From positions 30,881,157 to 30,945,156 of the forward strand of contig NC_054875.1 of NCBI RefSeq assembly GCF_018320785.1: a DNA stretch of 64,000 nt, written 5' to 3'. The DNA is from Cheilinus undulatus. Lineage: Eukaryota > Chordata > Actinopteri > Labriformes > Labridae. The notes beneath the pieces are model-generated. The model was not told the DNA's origin. It made no database searches and saw nothing but the letters and a program-made list of their open reading frames with translations. The translations under genes and the position numbers were made by a program. Below are positions 45,701 through 57,139 of this stretch, in pieces; positions within the stretch are counted from its first letter, which is position 1, and each line of letters starts with the position of its first letter.

Positions 45701-48596
45701 GATGCTTACTCCCCACATGAGTCATGAGGGGAAAATCTGAGAATCGCTTGTTTCAGCACACATTTTCTGAAAGGTGAAGAAAGAGAGGGGAGAATGGAAT
45801 GCATTTTTCTATTATTTGAGGGGATTGTGGACAGGCCAGGGGCACATATTTTTGTTAGAAAAACCTGAAAAAGTGATTTTTGCGTAATATTTCCCCTGAA
45901 GTTCCCTGTCTTTGTATTTCTCAACGAACAAGCAATTAATCATTCTATATTATAATGAGCACAAAAACACAATTAGCACAAAAGCCTGGTCGATTGAACT
46001 AAGGCTGAACAATTTTGAAAAAAAAAAAAAAATCTTATTGTGATTATTTTGAGTTATAGCAAAATTAGTGTGAATTGTTGTCTTGAAGGGAATGATCATT
46101 TTAAGTCTTTCTCATTTTTAATGACAAAGATATATATAAAACCAATGAAAGTAGGATTTTTGCAAAGAATTCTTGGAAAAAATTGTAGTTGAATGTTTGC
46201 ATGATGTGTAGAGCATCAACATCTCTGCCTCAAAAAATGTACAAAACTGGTATTTTGAAACACATTTCAGGTCAAAGAAATATTTCACCATCTGTGATTT
46301 AAAAAATTTAAATGTTTTTAGTTGTGTTTTGATGATGCATGCTGTTCAGGATTCCTAGTGAAGTTTTTTGCTCATGTTTCTGATGGGTGGTTGTTGTTGA
46401 TGTTAGACACATTCGCACCACAGGTGAAGTTATCTACCAAGTTAGGGTTCTTATCTGTGACTTTAGGTGCTCCATCAGTATGAATTACCTTGCTATGAGG
46501 TTGACTCTCTTGTTTTGTTCTTGCCAGAGGAGACCAGCCTTACCACAGATTTTCAAAAGTTATTGCAGCTGTCATATTGTGAAATATCTAACACTTGCAA
46601 AAGTGTTTTTATGTAGTGTGAACTGATAAAGACACTTTCAACAGGTTAAATATAACTCTATATGAGTTTAATTAACATTGAATGTTTTTCTGTGTTTTTA
46701 AATGTATAGTGGTGTGACTTTACTTGAGCAACCTGGTTGGAGATCTATTCTCTTGTTTTTGCCACTAAGAAAAGATCATACGTAACTGTACAGCTCCTTA
46801 GTAGCTACCTAGTTACTACCAGAGTTCTGCACTTTTACTTGAGTACAATAGTTGCACACTTTTTCCACCTCTGCCTCTGGGTTAGCCAATCAGATTTAGG
46901 GGTGATCACTGACATGTCTTCAACTTGTATTGATATAAGGTATTGGTGTCACAACAACTCCACAAGAACCAAAGTATCTGTACACTTAGATTTCTATCAT
47001 GACTTACACTAGCTCCCGTGACAGCCTCATAGTTGGAACAAGCCTCTCTGCTTTCTCCTCCGTCAAATTTTTTGTTCTATATAGATTGAGCCCCTCCATC
47101 TCACCAAGGCTTGTAATGACATAGTTCAGTGCCACACAGTCCTGAAGGCTTAGGTCTCCATAGCTGATACCAATGCGTGCTGAGGGACTGATGATATCTT
47201 TCACCAAACTGTCACTTTGAGCCTGATGCAGCAGATGGAAGCAACGGTAGTGCTCGTCTGTGTGCCATCCCTGAAATGTCACCTCTGAGCTGCTTTTGAA
47301 CCAGTTTTTGAAACTCAGGATCTGATCTGAGTTAAATTTGCCGAGCAGGGACTCCAGAGATCTGCGCTGAGTTGGCTCTGACAGCGCTGACAAGAACATA
47401 CCTAGAAAGTTAGAGCCTTTGTGCTTTTCTAACATCTCTTCCACACCCTCAGATGTTGACTTGTCCAAAAAGAAAGACATGGCCAAGAAGAACTGTTGCA
47501 TCAGCTGGGAGCGGAACGAGAAGACAGGTCTGCTTGAAGACTCGCTGTCTACTTGCAAAAAAACACCAACTGCGGTAAGAAACTGCTGTAAACCAAAGGT
47601 ATTCATTTCCTCTTTGTTGCATCTCATATGTTGGTTGAGGGAGCAGTGTGATGCCATCTTGCCGAGGGCCAAAACAAGTTCTCTGTTGCGTTCCTCACTC
47701 AGAGACAGGATCTGAATCAGATGAACTAGGATGTCTGCATACAGCTGAGATATGGTGTCTGGAAGTTTTGTGGCAGCATCCATCAGAGATTTGTACATGG
47801 AACAAACCATCCAACAAAATTTTGGAGTGGTAGCAATATCATAAAAGCCTAGTGTTGTCTCCATGTGCTGCAGAGCTTTGTTGGCAGCACCCGAGTCAGG
47901 GAAGAACCCTTTAATGTAGGCCTCTCGTTGTGGCTTCAGAAACCCCAACACATCCACTCGAGTACCACCCAAAAACTCAAGATGTTCTGTTGCTCTTGTA
48001 GCCACCACAAAGGCAGCTCCTTTCAACAAGGATCCATGAAGCAAGCTAGCCACCAAGCAGGACAGTGAGACCTCCTGGGAAGGGTTAGAGCATAAGGTTT
48101 GGGTGGAGGGGTCCAGGCTCTGTTTGAAATAATCCAGATCATCAAAAACAAACAACACATCCTGAGGATTCTGCAGGACTGTGGAAAATGACTCATGCTT
48201 GATGAGACCATGATGGTGCAACAAAAATGTCTCCAAGGACAGCAGTTGGTCAGTGTCATTCAACTCTCTGAATCGGAAGTGGAAAACAGCAGAATAGTGT
48301 TGGAGATGTTGTCCTTTCGCCCAGTCTAATACAAGCTTCTGCATAGTGGTGGTTTTACCTGATCCTTCAGGACCTACCACTAGCACAGTTTTGATTTCAC
48401 CAGACAGAGCAGTCAGGATGGCACTGTTAAGAGGGCATGAGTTGTCTTCCTCACTTTCTTCCTCTGCCTGAGCACCAGAGGTCCGTGGGGATATATATCT
48501 ATCGTGACTTATAACACTTAATGGCACTTCTCCACCAAGGAGTGTAGACATACCCTTTGGCTTCAGGATATGAGTCAACACCACGTTTTTGTCCAT
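42764..48596 (-). CDS. NACHT-LRR (NLR) receptor without N-terminal effector domain
   Basis: Coding exons: 47008-48596, 44326-44487, 44044-44217, 43773-43946, 43490-43663, 43214-43387, 42957-43124, 42764-42833. All phases join to 894 residues. Exon 1 holds the NACHT ATPase: Walker A GPEGSGKTT (residues 75-83), Walker B VLFVFDDLD, then the winged-helix region. Six exons of 162-174 nt follow, each one ribonuclease-inhibitor-type leucine-rich unit (for example LCVLDLRSNEIEDQGLMKLC), and a short last exon. This layout matches vertebrate NLRP/NLRC3-type genes. Only about 70 residues precede Walker A, so there is no CARD, PYD or full FISNA domain, and no B30.2 domain at the end. NLRs are cytosolic sensors of innate immunity. 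The ATG at 48596 lies just inside the exon (acceptor CTACAACAG). Which NLR subfamily it belongs to is not clear. Confidence 0.88.
44563..44741. mobile_element. hAT MITE in NLR intron 1
   Basis: Starts CAGTGTTTCCCTGAGCC, ends CAGAAAACCACT, and has the inner segments AAAGAGACTATTTTGAAT and GACATAAATATGGTGTCCC seen in the 41814 copy. The flanking duplication is not clear. Confidence 0.5.
45215..46110. repeat. diverged MITE-like sequence in NLR intron 1
   Basis: CTGAACAATTTGGGAAAATA with ATTGTGA... at 45217 and CTGAACAATTTTGAAAAAAA with TTATTGTGATTATTTTG at 46010 are two copies of a widespread fish repeat start. The stretch between them is unique or too diverged to place. Exact limits are unknown. 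Confidence 0.35.
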
Positions 48597-48795
48597 AGTG
48601 CAAATCTCTGTTGTAGAGAAAACATACAACATAATGCAATTAGAAGTCTTCAGACTACTTTTTATTCATACCTGCAAGTAAATAACGGTGTAACAAACTC
48701 TTAACTTGCAAGCAGACTTCCCTGCACAACTTATCACCCTGAAGTAACAGTAGAGCAGAATTTCGTTAAAACACGGAAGAGGAAAGTGTAGTTAC

Positions 48796-48880
48796 CTTCA
48801 ACGTAGTGTTGCTTGAAAACAAACAGGAGCAGACACGGTGTAGCAGACGGTTATTTTTTCTAGGACAAATATTTTTTAAT
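48796..48880 (-). other. probable noncoding first exon of the NLR gene
   Basis: TTGAAG|GTAACTAC on the minus strand is a donor at 48796. It pairs with the acceptor at 48608-48610 ahead of the ATG. The 5' limit is not defined. A frame continuing upstream of the ATG in the coding exon is not needed. Confidence 0.45.
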
Positions 48881-49780
48881 GGTAGGGTTTACGCCTTCAA
48901 AGGGAACGCAGCCGCAGTCGCAACCTACCAATTAAACCAAGCGCAGCTATAAACAGGAAGTAACGTCCTTGGTGTTTCATCCCTCGGCGTTGCCTTGCAG
49001 GCAGTAAAGTCGAACAACAATTCAACAATTATGAATGAGAGACCAAACCATTTAATGACCAGTTACTTAAGTATATTTTTAGGGGAGTTTTGTGCTTCAT
49101 CACATTTAAAAGCATCAAAAACTAAATAAATTAACAAAGGCAAAACTAGGAGGTTCCAGCTCTCTGTCAACAACATGACACTGGCCGGTGGGTTTGGCTT
49201 TGACCAAACATGACGGTAGTAGTTCTTGGAAGAGAATGATTTACATCCCAAAACAGCTGTTGCATTCAATTTTAAAATTTAGGTGTGGCTTTACCTAAAT
49301 GATCACTTCAGAAATTCATGTTGATATTACCAGACACCTTTCACCTTTTTTCAATGTTCCTATATTGAAGCCTAATGTGTTTTGCAGTGAGGAAAAGCTT
49401 CTATCTAGCCAGTCTGCCATAAAGCCCAAAACAACGGAGGGCTACAGTGATGTTTGTTCTTCTGGAATTTTGTCCCATCCACAAAGGATCTCTGAGGCTC
49501 AGAGTGACCATCATGTTCTTGGTCACCTCTAAACAGTACAATACTAGAGAGACGCATGAAGCCTATGAGAGCCATACCTGTTTTTATGCATTTAAACTTA
49601 GTCATCAACCCAGTTAATTTGATCGCTTTAACTAAATAGCAGATCCAAGATACTTCCACGAGAAACAATAAATTTGTCAAATTTTAAAAAATAATATGTT
49701 AGTTAAAAAGATGAAACGACACACTGTATTTTATTTAGAGCCTACTTATATGTAACCCAATAACACAACACAATGTTGCT
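48881..49780. other. interval between the NLR and keratin genes
   Basis: No recognisable exon or repeat. The left edge should carry the NLR promoter, including an AGGAAGTAACG element near 48954. Confidence 0.35.
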
Positions 49781-49787
49781 GTTTTTC

Positions 49788-49793
49788 TTTATT
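49788..49793 (-). terminator. poly(A) signal of the keratin gene
   Basis: AATAAA on the minus strand about 210 nt after the stop at 50001. Confidence 0.6.
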
Positions 49794-50000
49794 TTAAACA
49801 CAGAAAGAGGTAAATAGTGTGACATTAAACACAAGGAAACAGGAAATACATACATGACAGTCATATTTGGCTCAGGTGTGGTTGACCTTTTGTGGTTACA
49901 AAGTGATTGTTGTTTGTGTTGGCGAGAACAAAATGTCCACTGTGATCCAACAGCTTACAGAATGGCAGACTGCAGTGTTGTTATTTTATTTTTTCATGAT

Positions 50001-53000
50001 TTAGTATATTCTGTCAGTTGTCTCCGTTGTCTTGATGAGAATTGCACTTGACCTTCGTTTAAGTTCGCTGTTAACTGGGGCCGCTGTTGGAAAAGGGACA
50101 GTAGAAAAATCACATACAAGCGCACAGTAGGGATGATGGATATGCTCACTGGTAGAGCAAGGACCCCTTGCACAGAGGCTACAGTCCTTGTTATATTCGT
50201 CACAGGCTTGACCTCTGATCCAGGTGCTGTTTGGTGCATGTCACCCTGCACTCTCTCTCTTTCCCCATATTTCCTGTCACTTTATAGCTTATTCATATAA
50301 AGGCAAAAGCCAGAAATAATCTTTAATAGGCACACTTAGTGTAGGTCATGCAGTCATACAAATTCGAAGGGTAGTAGTAAGAATGGTTTGATCTATAGTT
50401 GATAATAATTGTTCTTACCTTTTGTGGGAACTGTTGAGATGTTGAGAACAGAATCCTGTCCTAGTCTGTTAGTGAGAAAGCAAGAAATGCACTGTTAAAC
50501 ATGGACTTTACTGACAAGGTAAACAGATGTTGTAAAGGGAGCTCCACTGTATTCAAGAAATTTAAATTGTACAGAGATCTTAGGGTGATGCATAAGTCAT
50601 AGTCTATTGAGCTTTGAACCAGCTGATTGTTGTTTCTGGCTGTTTTAGGGGCATCAGCCTAGAGCTGTTCTCAACAACTTAAAGGGGCCAACACCTGTGT
50701 ACCTTAATCAACCACCAGGGGGCAGTGACGAGTACACTACAGTTTGACCAGTTAGCAAGACAAAGAAGATAGAGCATTGGAATATCCAGCTGTACAGGAG
50801 CGATAAAATAAGAGTCTTTTCTTTCGTTTAAGATTGACTTTTTATTTCTTAGTTTGTCTAACCCAAAACTTCTCGGATAAGATCTTTGTGTATGGTTGAC
50901 TAAAAGTTTATTAATATTTCCCGACTACAGTAAATGAATGCAACCTTATAGCTAGCTTTACATGAAATACCTTTGATAGGTTTTCACAAGAATTTGGAGC
51001 AGCATGCGTAAAAGAAAAGATAGAAAATTCACTCTAAGTTCCCTTTAGGCTATATATACTACATAAGACTATATGTAAGACTTTACATTTTGGTGGCTTG
51101 TTTTAGTGATGCAACTGTTTAACATACGTGATAACTTTTTTCGCTCACATTGTATTTTAAAAAAGGCATTTGTAAGGACGCCTTCTGGTCAATGCCAGGC
51201 ACATTCTGCAGAAATGACACCATAGCAATAGATGCTAGCCTAGCAGCATTAGCAAATTAAAGCACAACCCTCAATGAAGTAATTTGTACAACACATACTT
51301 GAGCCTACTGTTTTTGTCCATGTGCCTTTTGGGTAGTGGCTAGTTTTGACCAGAAAAAAAATTAAGACTGGTTGTTCTCCAAAATTTAACCCATTTAAAA
51401 ACTAACTGGCAGTGACCAAGTCTGGCAATGCTATATGGACATGGATAGCTAATTCAAGTTCAAATTTACTGCTAACATGATATATAATGAACTTTAAGTT
51501 TCAGCCTAACCTTGTATCTTTAAAGATCTGATTAACTCCTTAACAGTGAGGCATCTCAGAGAAACTGACTGCTCAGATCTCCCACTACAACTCACCTTTC
51601 TTCTTCTCCTTCCAGCAGCTTCCTGTAAGTGGAGATCTCTATGTCCAGAGCCAATTTGACGTTCATGAGCTCCTGGTACTCTCTGAGCTGCCTTGCCATG
51701 TCCTGCTTGGCCCTCTGCAAAGCCAGCTCCAGGTCTCTGATGCGAACCTTTGCATCCAGCACAGCCTCTTCCCCGCGACGCTCTGCATCGGCTACCTGTT
51801 CCTCAAGGTTTGCACGCTGCATAAAAAGGGCATGGATGGATTGTACTACAAGCATTCTGTAAGCTTTGTGCATGTCAGTCACCTTTTTCATATGGATAAG
51901 TGGAGATCTCAAATGTCTTGCTATTTGTGAAATAGCATTAAATCTAAAAAATGCTGCTTTCCTTGTATAAAATTTTGCCTAATCAATTGTTTTGTAATCT
52001 TTTGCAACAGAAACGTCACTTCTATGTAAAACCTACAAACAAATCATACACAGTGAAGGATACAATTAACAACATTTAGTATTGTATTACTTTAATCATT
52101 TCAAGCCCTATAAATGAGACCATTAACATCTAACTCTTACTCTGCCGCACGTAAACTATACGGTCAGTGATGATTTTAGGATTTTAAAAATAGAAGGCAG
52201 CTTTGCAGTGAAGCTTTTCCCAAGTGTAATACTAGCACAGAGTATTTTAATGTTAATCCTTGCAGCATCTCAACGAATGCTTTATTTGCATACCACAATA
52301 ACAAATACTATCTGCATTTTCTTGACTATGCTGTTGCATTTTAATCCTACAATCTGCACAAAAAAATGCAAAAAAACTGTGTCACCAATGTGACTAGTTA
52401 GAAATTGAAGATGCTGTGGGGTCTTAAAATGTCTTAACAGGGTCTTGAAAAGGGTCTATTAAAGTATTAAATTCACTGTCAGTTTTTCTGTGTACCCTTC
52501 CTACCTGTGCCTTTGCAGCATGGATCTCATTCTGTAGCCGGTTGATCATCCTGGTGAGCTCAGCTATTTCCCCCCTGGTGCTACGCAGCTCATTGCTACA
52601 CTGGTCGGCCTCGGCTGTCTTCTGGTTAAACTGGTGCAGTCAGAAAACAAACAGGAGGAGGAAGCATATGCAATCAGTTATCATCAGGTTCGTGAAGGGT
52701 GGTGTCACTCAAAAAGGACAGCAATTCAAGCAAGTTTTATGAGCTTTTCTGAACGTTTGACCCTTTTCTGTTTTCTAGTTTGAATAAGAAACCTATTCAA
52801 CTACAGAGTTACAGCACATACAGAGGCATATTTTAGGGCCGTACCTTGCTCTGGTGCCAGGATTCTGCTTCTTCCCGACTGCGGGCAGCAATGTCCTCAT
52901 ACTGAGCCTTAACCTCAGCCACGATCTGATCCATGTTCAGGCAGCGGGAGTTGTCCATTTGCACCACCACAGAGGTCTCCTTTAGGCTTTCCTGCAGCTC

Positions 53001-54230
53001 ACGCAGCTCCTTTTAATTAACAACACATAAAGCATCAGCAATAAGACATCCATATTTTGCCATATAAATATGTATCAGAAGTTTTAAGTAGATGTTGATG
53101 GAAATGGTTAATTTTTACCGCATTATATATAGCCTGGAGGAATTTAAACTCATCACTGATGGAAGACACTTTATCCTCTAGATCCACTTTGGAAAGGTAG
53201 CCGGCATCTACGTCCTGCAGACAGAAAAGTGGAAAACAATGTGTGTAACCTTTGTAATTATCAACACATTTATTTCTTATTCATCTCTTTTAAATGGGCA
53301 CCCAGTATAATTTACTTTCTAATCTGTAGTTTACAAAAGATACCTTTCAATGTAGCAGAAAACACCAATGAATACAAATGAATTCAGTACAGATAGTTTA
53401 GAGCTTAATTTGTGTGCTGAACATACCCTTTAGAGACTTTTAGAAAATAACATGCATCATAGCCAGCTTAAGTTCATACTGTACCTTTTTGAGCAAAACA
53501 AACTCATTCTCTACATCAGTCCTCTTGTTGATCTCATGCTCATACCTGAAACAGCCCAAAACATCACATTACTCCTGTAGGTTGTTATCATTTCCCACTT
53601 TATCAACACATATCTGAATCTCTGCCCTACTTTTCTCTAGCGATTCTCTTACTTGGTCTTGTAGTCATCCACATTTTTGTGCATCACACTGTTCTCCATG
53701 TCCAGTCTCTGTTTGTCATTGTTAAGGAGCTCTAGCTGCCTCTGCAGGCTGGCGATGTAGGACTTGAGCATGGGCTCGACATTCGAGGAGGCTTCAGTCT
53801 GTCCCTGCAGCAGCTTCCATTTGGTGTCAAGCATTCTGTTTTGCTGTTCCAGGTGTCTTACCTGTGGTGCACAAAGGAGGTCCCAAATTATATTAACATG
53901 TTTGACCTTTACATTTAAGTATTTAATGTATGCTTGTGGATTTAAATCTTATGACTTTCCTCTTACCTTATCAATGAATGAGGCAAAGCGGTTGTTGAGA
54001 CTTTTGATCTGCTCTTTCTCTTGATTGCGAACAGCATGTACAGTAGGGTCGATGTCTATGTTCAGAGGCGTGAGCAGGCTCCTGTTGACAGTCACGGCTG
54101 TAATCGGGGCCATCTGGCCGGGTCCATTGCTGATCTTGGGGAAGGCGTAGGATCCCATGGACATGCTGCTGAGGCCACCTGAAGACCTGTGCAGTCCTGG
54201 GCGGCTGCTGTGTTTGCTCCTGAGACTCAT
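50001..54230 (-). CDS. type II keratin, K8-like (nine exons)
   Basis: Exons: 53967-54230, 53653-53861, 53485-53545, 53119-53214, 52845-53009, 52505-52630, 51596-51816, 50419-50465, 50001-50083. All phases join to 423 residues. Rod exon lengths 209, 61, 96, 165, 126 and 221 are the standard type II keratin pattern. The helix start [20 protein letters not shown] and the helix end [20 protein letters not shown] are diagnostic. The head (about 75 residues, [12 protein letters not shown]) is short. The tail is about 43 residues, has no glycine-rich part, and ends [17 protein letters not shown], recalling the IKT(I/V)ET motif of keratin 8 and vimentin. Type II keratins pair with type I keratins to form epithelial intermediate filaments. 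The ATG at 54230 is chosen over an upstream in-frame one because MSLRSK is the family start. In exon 8 the acceptor CTAACAG keeps the frame. Confidence 0.93.
50140..50326 (+). mobile_element. tRNA-derived SINE
   Basis: TGCTCACTGGTAGAGCAAGG is a box A region. ACAGAGGCTACAGTCCTTG and a decayed box B follow, then CATGTCACCCTGCACTCTCT, AAAGGCAAAAGCC and AATAATCTTTAAT. It lies in the last intron of the keratin gene and belongs to a different subgroup from the 37299 SINE. Confidence 0.6.
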
Positions 54231-54334
54231 GACAGGTGTGGCTGATGTGTGGAGGTGTAGCTGCTGGAGAGGATGGCGAACAGTCCGAGCCACGTTCTAG
54301 CTCTAATGTGCATCTCTTATCTTTTGGGTGCTTC

Positions 54335-54340
54335 TTTATA
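54335..54340 (-). promoter_or_regulatory. TATA box of the keratin gene
   Basis: TATAAA in ACTATAAAGAAG on the minus strand, about 105 bp before the ATG. Just upstream is GCCACACCCAGGG, a CACCC box of the kind bound by KLF/Sp1 factors, common in keratin promoters. The transcription start should lie near 54305. Confidence 0.7.
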
Positions 54341-55535
54341 GTTGGCCCTGGGTGTGGCTTGATAGTGAAGATATGTGACTTCTCAATGTGGGTTAACCAG
54401 TCTAACACCTGCCTCCTGTTCTCCCACCTACCCTCACTGTGAAAGTTGCATTGTTTCTGTTGTTAAGCAAGAATTTGCCCAGCTTTCTGGTTTCAGGTAT
54501 TTGAGTAATGCATCACAAGTGTTTACTCTAGAAAAGCATTGTTCTTTCAAGGACATAAAAGTTGGTAACTGATCCAAGTCATTGGGAGCCACAATGTTAA
54601 TTGATAATTATTTAAAGAATAAGTAGAATCAGATAGATACCTTAATTGCATTCTTGCCCTAATAAGATTTTACTTTGGCAATGAAAGTGCCGATCTCAAA
54701 AGCAGTAAAAGACAAATAAGTGTTAATTATAACAGCAAGGCCTCACTCAATTCATGCAAAACAGGGAGAGCTTCTGCAACCTTTAACCTGTTAAATATAT
54801 CTTGGATTTTTAAAAGATTTACTCAAGGACTCATATCAAGACAAATTCTCCTAGGTCAGTATCTTAAATGTTATTATTTGTGTTTTATTTTTTTAAGAAA
54901 ATAATGAAAAAACATTGATCACTCCAAATAAAACAGTGTAACAACAGTGTTATAAAATCAATCATATAGTTTGTGTAAACCCCAGTTTCTAAGTGTTCCT
55001 AAGACGTTAAGTGTAATGTAAAACAAAACAAATTAAAAAAACAATATTTGATTGAAAATAAGTCAAAGATCATGAACATACAGTAATGGTTTCTTTTTCC
55101 TCTTGTATACAGAGATTTCTCCAGATTATTTTAATCTTTCAAACATATTAAGTACTGCAGAGCAGCCTGTGACCCCCAGATTAACAGTGCTAGATGCTGA
55201 GGACCCCCCCCACTGTTCCAGGATGTAATATAATGAACACAGCGGTGAACAGTCAGGCCTAATCCAACACTGACTTCAGAGTAACACAAAGAACACAGTA
55301 GCCTAAAATCATAGTATTATTTTTCTATAGTAATTTATTGTAAAAAGGCTAGAAGCAGAATGCAAGTAATCTCCATGTAAAGACTGAATAACTGAATAAA
55401 ATAACACAGGAGATGTCTGTGCGTGTCTTTGTAGAGCAGCAGACCCCTACATTAGTGCTGTCAAGTGCAAACTTATTTTCCATAACTTTCATTTCTGCAA
55501 AAATCTGAATTGACTATGTTTTTATTAACTATTTT
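54341..55535. other. upstream region of the keratin gene
   Basis: AT-rich sequence with no recognisable exon; the proximal 150 bp probably act as the keratin promoter. It contains a run of Cs (55205-55211). Confidence 0.4.
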
Positions 55536-55540
55536 CATGT

Positions 55541-57139
55541 AAACTTAGCACAAAAAGTAAGGAAATTTGTGGTTGGTAGATTATTTCTTTGTTGTAACCA
55601 TACTTCTTGGTAATAAATCTTATACCATTGGAAAGCCTGTTTATTACCCTTTTAAATGATGATGCATTTGTAAGGATCATGCATTTGTGGGATGAGCAGG
55701 AGAGCTGAGTATGTGGGTTGGGCCCATTAAAAATTTGCCAAATCTTCCCTGCCAATGCCAAACAGCTGATTCTGCCATTGACTTGTGTGGTGAATTGGAT
55801 GATTGAAGTTTGAAGAAACAAGACATTTTGGCAATTTAACAATTTATTCATTTAACAAACAGGAGCCTCAGTAGCGTGTAGAAGAACAATACACAGCCAC
55901 AACAGCCTGGCACCTCCTCATGCTGGCCACCAGCCTGGTCACACACTGCTGTGGGATGGCATCCCATTCTTCAACCAGCATTTGTTCCAAGTCAGCCAAC
56001 GCGGTTGTGTTGGTCACTCTGGCACCAACAGCACGCCCAAGCTGATCCCACAATTGTTCAATGGGGTTGAGGTCAGGACTGCTGGCAGGCCATTCCACCC
56101 TCTCCACTCCCAGACTCTGGAAGTAGTCTCTGATAAACCATGCTCTGTGGGGGCGAGTGTTGTCATCTTGGAGGATAGTTTGGTCCCAGACTGTGGAGAT
56201 ATGGGATTGCCACTGGTTGCAGAATCTCATCTAGATATCTCTCAGATTGCCTCCAGTGATGGCAAGCCTCGTTTTTCCAGTGAGGGAGATGCCACCCCAC
56301 ACCAACACATTGCCTTCACCAAAAGATGTTACTCTATCGGTGCAGCAATCAGCATAGCCTTCTCCACATCTTCTCCACGCTTTGACCCTATGATGCAACT
56401 GCCATAGGCAGAATCTGGACTCATCGCTGAACATAATGTTCCTCTACATGTTCAGGTTCCAGTGCACGTGTTGCCGACACCAGCGCAAACAGGCCTGATG
56501 GTGAAGGGCAGTCATGGCAGGCCTCCTGGCAGCCCTATGAGACCAGAGATTGGCAGCGTGCAGTCTGTTCTGGGCTGTCTGGGCAAAAAGCCATCGGCCA
56601 TATCGTCCTGCAAACCTTGACTGCAAATCTGTAGAAGACAGCCTACGGTACCGAAGTGCTGACGGTCTTCTTGGGACGCCCCCGTTATATGGAACTTGAC
56701 CAGTTTGGAGATGGTATTAGAGTTCACTCCAAACAATGCCGCAACTTGGTTTTGCGGACCACCAGCTTGAAGTTGCCCTATCGCAAGGACCCTGTCCAGA
56801 TCAGTCAAACGTGGCATGCCGATTCTTGGAGCAGACACCTACTGACCACTGTAGCCCATGGTCACCTGGGTGTACCAGAAGCTCAAAACAAGATTTAATA
56901 GCAACAGCAAAATAAGCTGTTTGGCAGTGGAGAGAAGATTTGGCAAATTTTTCATGGGCGCAGCCCACATACTCAGCTCTGCTGCTCATCTCACAAATGC
57001 ATGTTCCTTACAAATGCATCATCATTTAAAAGGGAAATAAACAGGCTTTCTAGCGGTATAGGATTTATTGCCAAGAAGCATTGCTACAACAAAAAAAGAT
57101 CTACCAACCACAAATTTCCGTACTTTTTTTGCTAAGTTA
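55541..57139 (-). mobile_element. Tc1-type transposon with long inverted repeats
   Basis: The ends are inverted repeats of about 235 bp (55541-55776 and 56903-57139), roughly 90% alike by eye. They start AACTTAGCACAAAAAGTAAG and, on the other strand, AACTTAGCAAAAAAAGTACG. TA bases flank each end, though the exact duplicated TA cannot be fixed. A single transposase gene on the minus strand fills the centre. The long, well-matched repeats suggest a fairly recent insertion. Confidence 0.88.
55868..56838 (-). pseudogene. broken DD34E Tc1 transposase
   Basis: The N-terminal part reads MPRLTDLDRVLAIGQLQAGG with VAALFGVNSNTISKLV, a helix-turn-helix of the Tc1 kind. The catalytic part reads FSDESRF (first Asp), LQDDNTRPH (second Asp) and SSPDLNPIEQLWDQLG (Glu), with exactly 34 residues between the second Asp and the Glu, so DD34E. 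The first part is in a different frame from the rest, and two in-frame stops (at 56444 and 56231) split the remainder. The copy therefore cannot make an active enzyme as it stands. Confidence 0.85.

Noticed and set aside
47419-48068. Plus-strand open frames opposite the NLR NACHT exon
   Set aside because: They are antisense shadows of a conserved coding exon and encode nothing recognisable.
48597-48632. Upstream ATG of the NLR frame at 48632
   Set aside because: It lies in the intron, before the acceptor CTACAACAG; the exon starts at 48607.
53971-54408. Alternative 145-codon minus-strand frame over the keratin first exon
   Set aside because: The overlapping frame carries the conserved keratin helix start; this one is out of phase and includes promoter DNA.
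55982-56407. Plus-strand 141-codon frame within the Tc1 element
   Set aside because: Antisense to the transposase, whose DD34E motifs are on the minus strand.
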